DNA of 20,390 bases from CAZONU01 sp965370045. GTDB taxonomy: Bacteria; Planctomycetota; SZUA-567; JAKLDR01. Below are positions 19,997-20,390 of the stretch, piece after piece; position 1 is the first letter of the stretch, and each line of letters begins with the position of its first letter. Position numbers and translations under genes: made by a program. The stretch lies in NCBI GenBank assembly GCA_965370045.1, contig CBDUSI010000081.1:1-20390 (forward strand), given 5' to 3'. Under the pieces are notes generated by a model. The model did no database searches. It saw only the letters and a list, made by a program, of their open reading frames with translations, and was not told the DNA's origin.

Positions 19997-20149
19997 GAAC
20001 ATGTGATTCAACCGCCAAGGCGCCAAGAAGAGAAGAGATTATGATTGGGCCGCGGACATCCAGACCCGGACAGCCGGCACACGCTCCCCGCGAGGGAAAC
20101 GAGTCTCGTTCTTCGACCCTTGGCGCCTTGGCGGTTGAGAATGATGTTC
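19997..20149. repeat. 153-bp inverted-repeat element, MITE-like
   Basis: The inner arms are perfect 19-bp inverted copies, 20009-20027 (CAACCGCCAAGGCGCCAAG) and 20119-20137. Outer hexamers GAACAT (19997-20002) and ATGTTC (20144-20149) are also inverted, each exactly 6 bp outside, giving imperfect 31-bp ends. No flanking target duplication is evident. The CCGCCAAGGCGCCAAG sequence resembles short dispersed repeats I recall from several environmental genomes. The right arm lies inside the downstream reading frame. Confidence 0.72.
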
Positions 20150-20390
20150 CCTTCCCCCGCGAAGTCCTCGTGGACGCCGCGCGGCTCAAGGCGCGGGGCG
20201 CGGAGTGGGAGGCCATCGCCACGACTACCGGCGCCGGTGTTGGCGACCTGGTCACGTTCAGCATTGACCACCCCGAGGTCTGGGGGCCGCTTTACGAGCG
20301 TGCGGAGAAGCTGCGCCTCGCCGAAGCCGAGGGCGAGACCATCAAGGGCCTGTGCACGCTGCTCAAGGGCGACGACGAAACTGCCGCCGA
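20041..20390 (+). CDS. Partial helix-turn-helix-like protein, runs off the window
   Basis: The frame is open from the ATG at 20041 to the right edge (116 complete codons, 3' end missing). It is preceded by purine-rich AGAAGAGA and the consensus promoter at 19962-19990. Residues 1-35 come from the inverted-repeat element and look like low-information sequence (including STLGALAVEN from the right arm). From about residue 38 the protein looks genuine: FPREVLVDAARLKARGAEWEAI, a possible helix-turn-helix, then HPEVWGPLYERAEKLRLAEAEGE and the start of a further helix. This resembles homeodomain-like or terminase-small-subunit-like DNA-binding regions. The true start may lie further in. Family is unproven. 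Confidence 0.6.
   Translation, partial: MIGPRTSRPGQPAHAPREGNESRSSTLGALAVENDVPFPREVLVDAARLKARGAEWEAIATTTGAGVGDLVTFSIDHPEVWGPLYERAEKLRLAEAEGETIKGLCTLLKGDDETAA

Larger units (their letters stand above)
19772..20040. other. Divergent intergenic region with two promoters
   Basis: About 270 bp separates the zinc-ribbon gene from the partial gene on the right. It is more AT-rich than the rest of the window. It contains a minus promoter at 19802-19830, a plus promoter at 19962-19990, and the left arm of the inverted repeat. I see no gene in between. Confidence 0.6.

Noticed and set aside
19796..20026. Minus-strand 76-codon frame in the divergent intergenic region
   Set aside because: It crosses two good promoters and the inverted-repeat arm, and has no ribosome site or recognisable motif.

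Overview
The window is GC-rich (roughly two thirds G+C over most genes), gene-dense bacterial DNA. Its Shine-Dalgarno sites are clear and several promoters are sigma-70-like. I see no tRNA, rRNA, CRISPR array or complete insertion sequence. The gene mix (WG-repeat secreted protein, divergent Ldh2-type oxidoreductase, small protein paired with a TatD-like hydrolase, zinc-ribbon/membrane protein, GC-rich helix-turn-helix protein) makes me think of a Planctomycetota-like or related environmental bacterium. That is an impression from gene style, not a proven assignment.

Layout. 1-4047 (+): a promoter, a secreted ten-repeat WG protein, a small helical protein cotranscribed with a TatD-like metal hydrolase, and a GAF-SpoIIE phosphatase. 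4207-8554 (+): a lipoprotein joining a C39-like cysteine peptidase region to an HExxH metallopeptidase-like region, a membrane-anchored unknown, then VOC protein, Ldh2-family oxidoreductase and family 2 glycosyltransferase behind a good promoter. 8574-12897 (-): family 4 glycosyltransferase, a large secreted unknown with its own consensus promoter and terminator, then a glutamine amidotransferase (PabA/TrpG type) followed within 6 bp by QueC. 13111-15378 (+): a Wzz/BY-kinase divergent from the family 4 glycosyltransferase, suggesting an exopolysaccharide locus. 15533-16802 (-): an HU-like protein and a HAD hydrolase.

16788-20390 looks like accessory DNA. About 130 bp holding the HAD promoter, ribosome binding site and first five codons is present twice, at 16788-16915 and 17670-17805. 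Between the copies lies an overlapping DUF4258-DUF2283 pair that resembles a toxin-antitoxin module, placed so that the second promoter copy reads towards it. Next upstream on the same strand is a lower-GC gene with a distinctive N-terminal module, a TIR domain and a winged helix, a good candidate for an NAD-consuming defence effector. Then come a zinc-ribbon membrane protein with a near-consensus promoter and a divergent perfect-consensus promoter. The latter fires into a 153-bp inverted-repeat element that overlaps the start of a partial helix-turn-helix gene running off the window.

The most interesting parts are the TIR protein and the duplicated-promoter cassette beside it, the two-peptidase lipoprotein, and the paired GCTGTACAG palindromes around the promoter of the small-protein/TatD operon.
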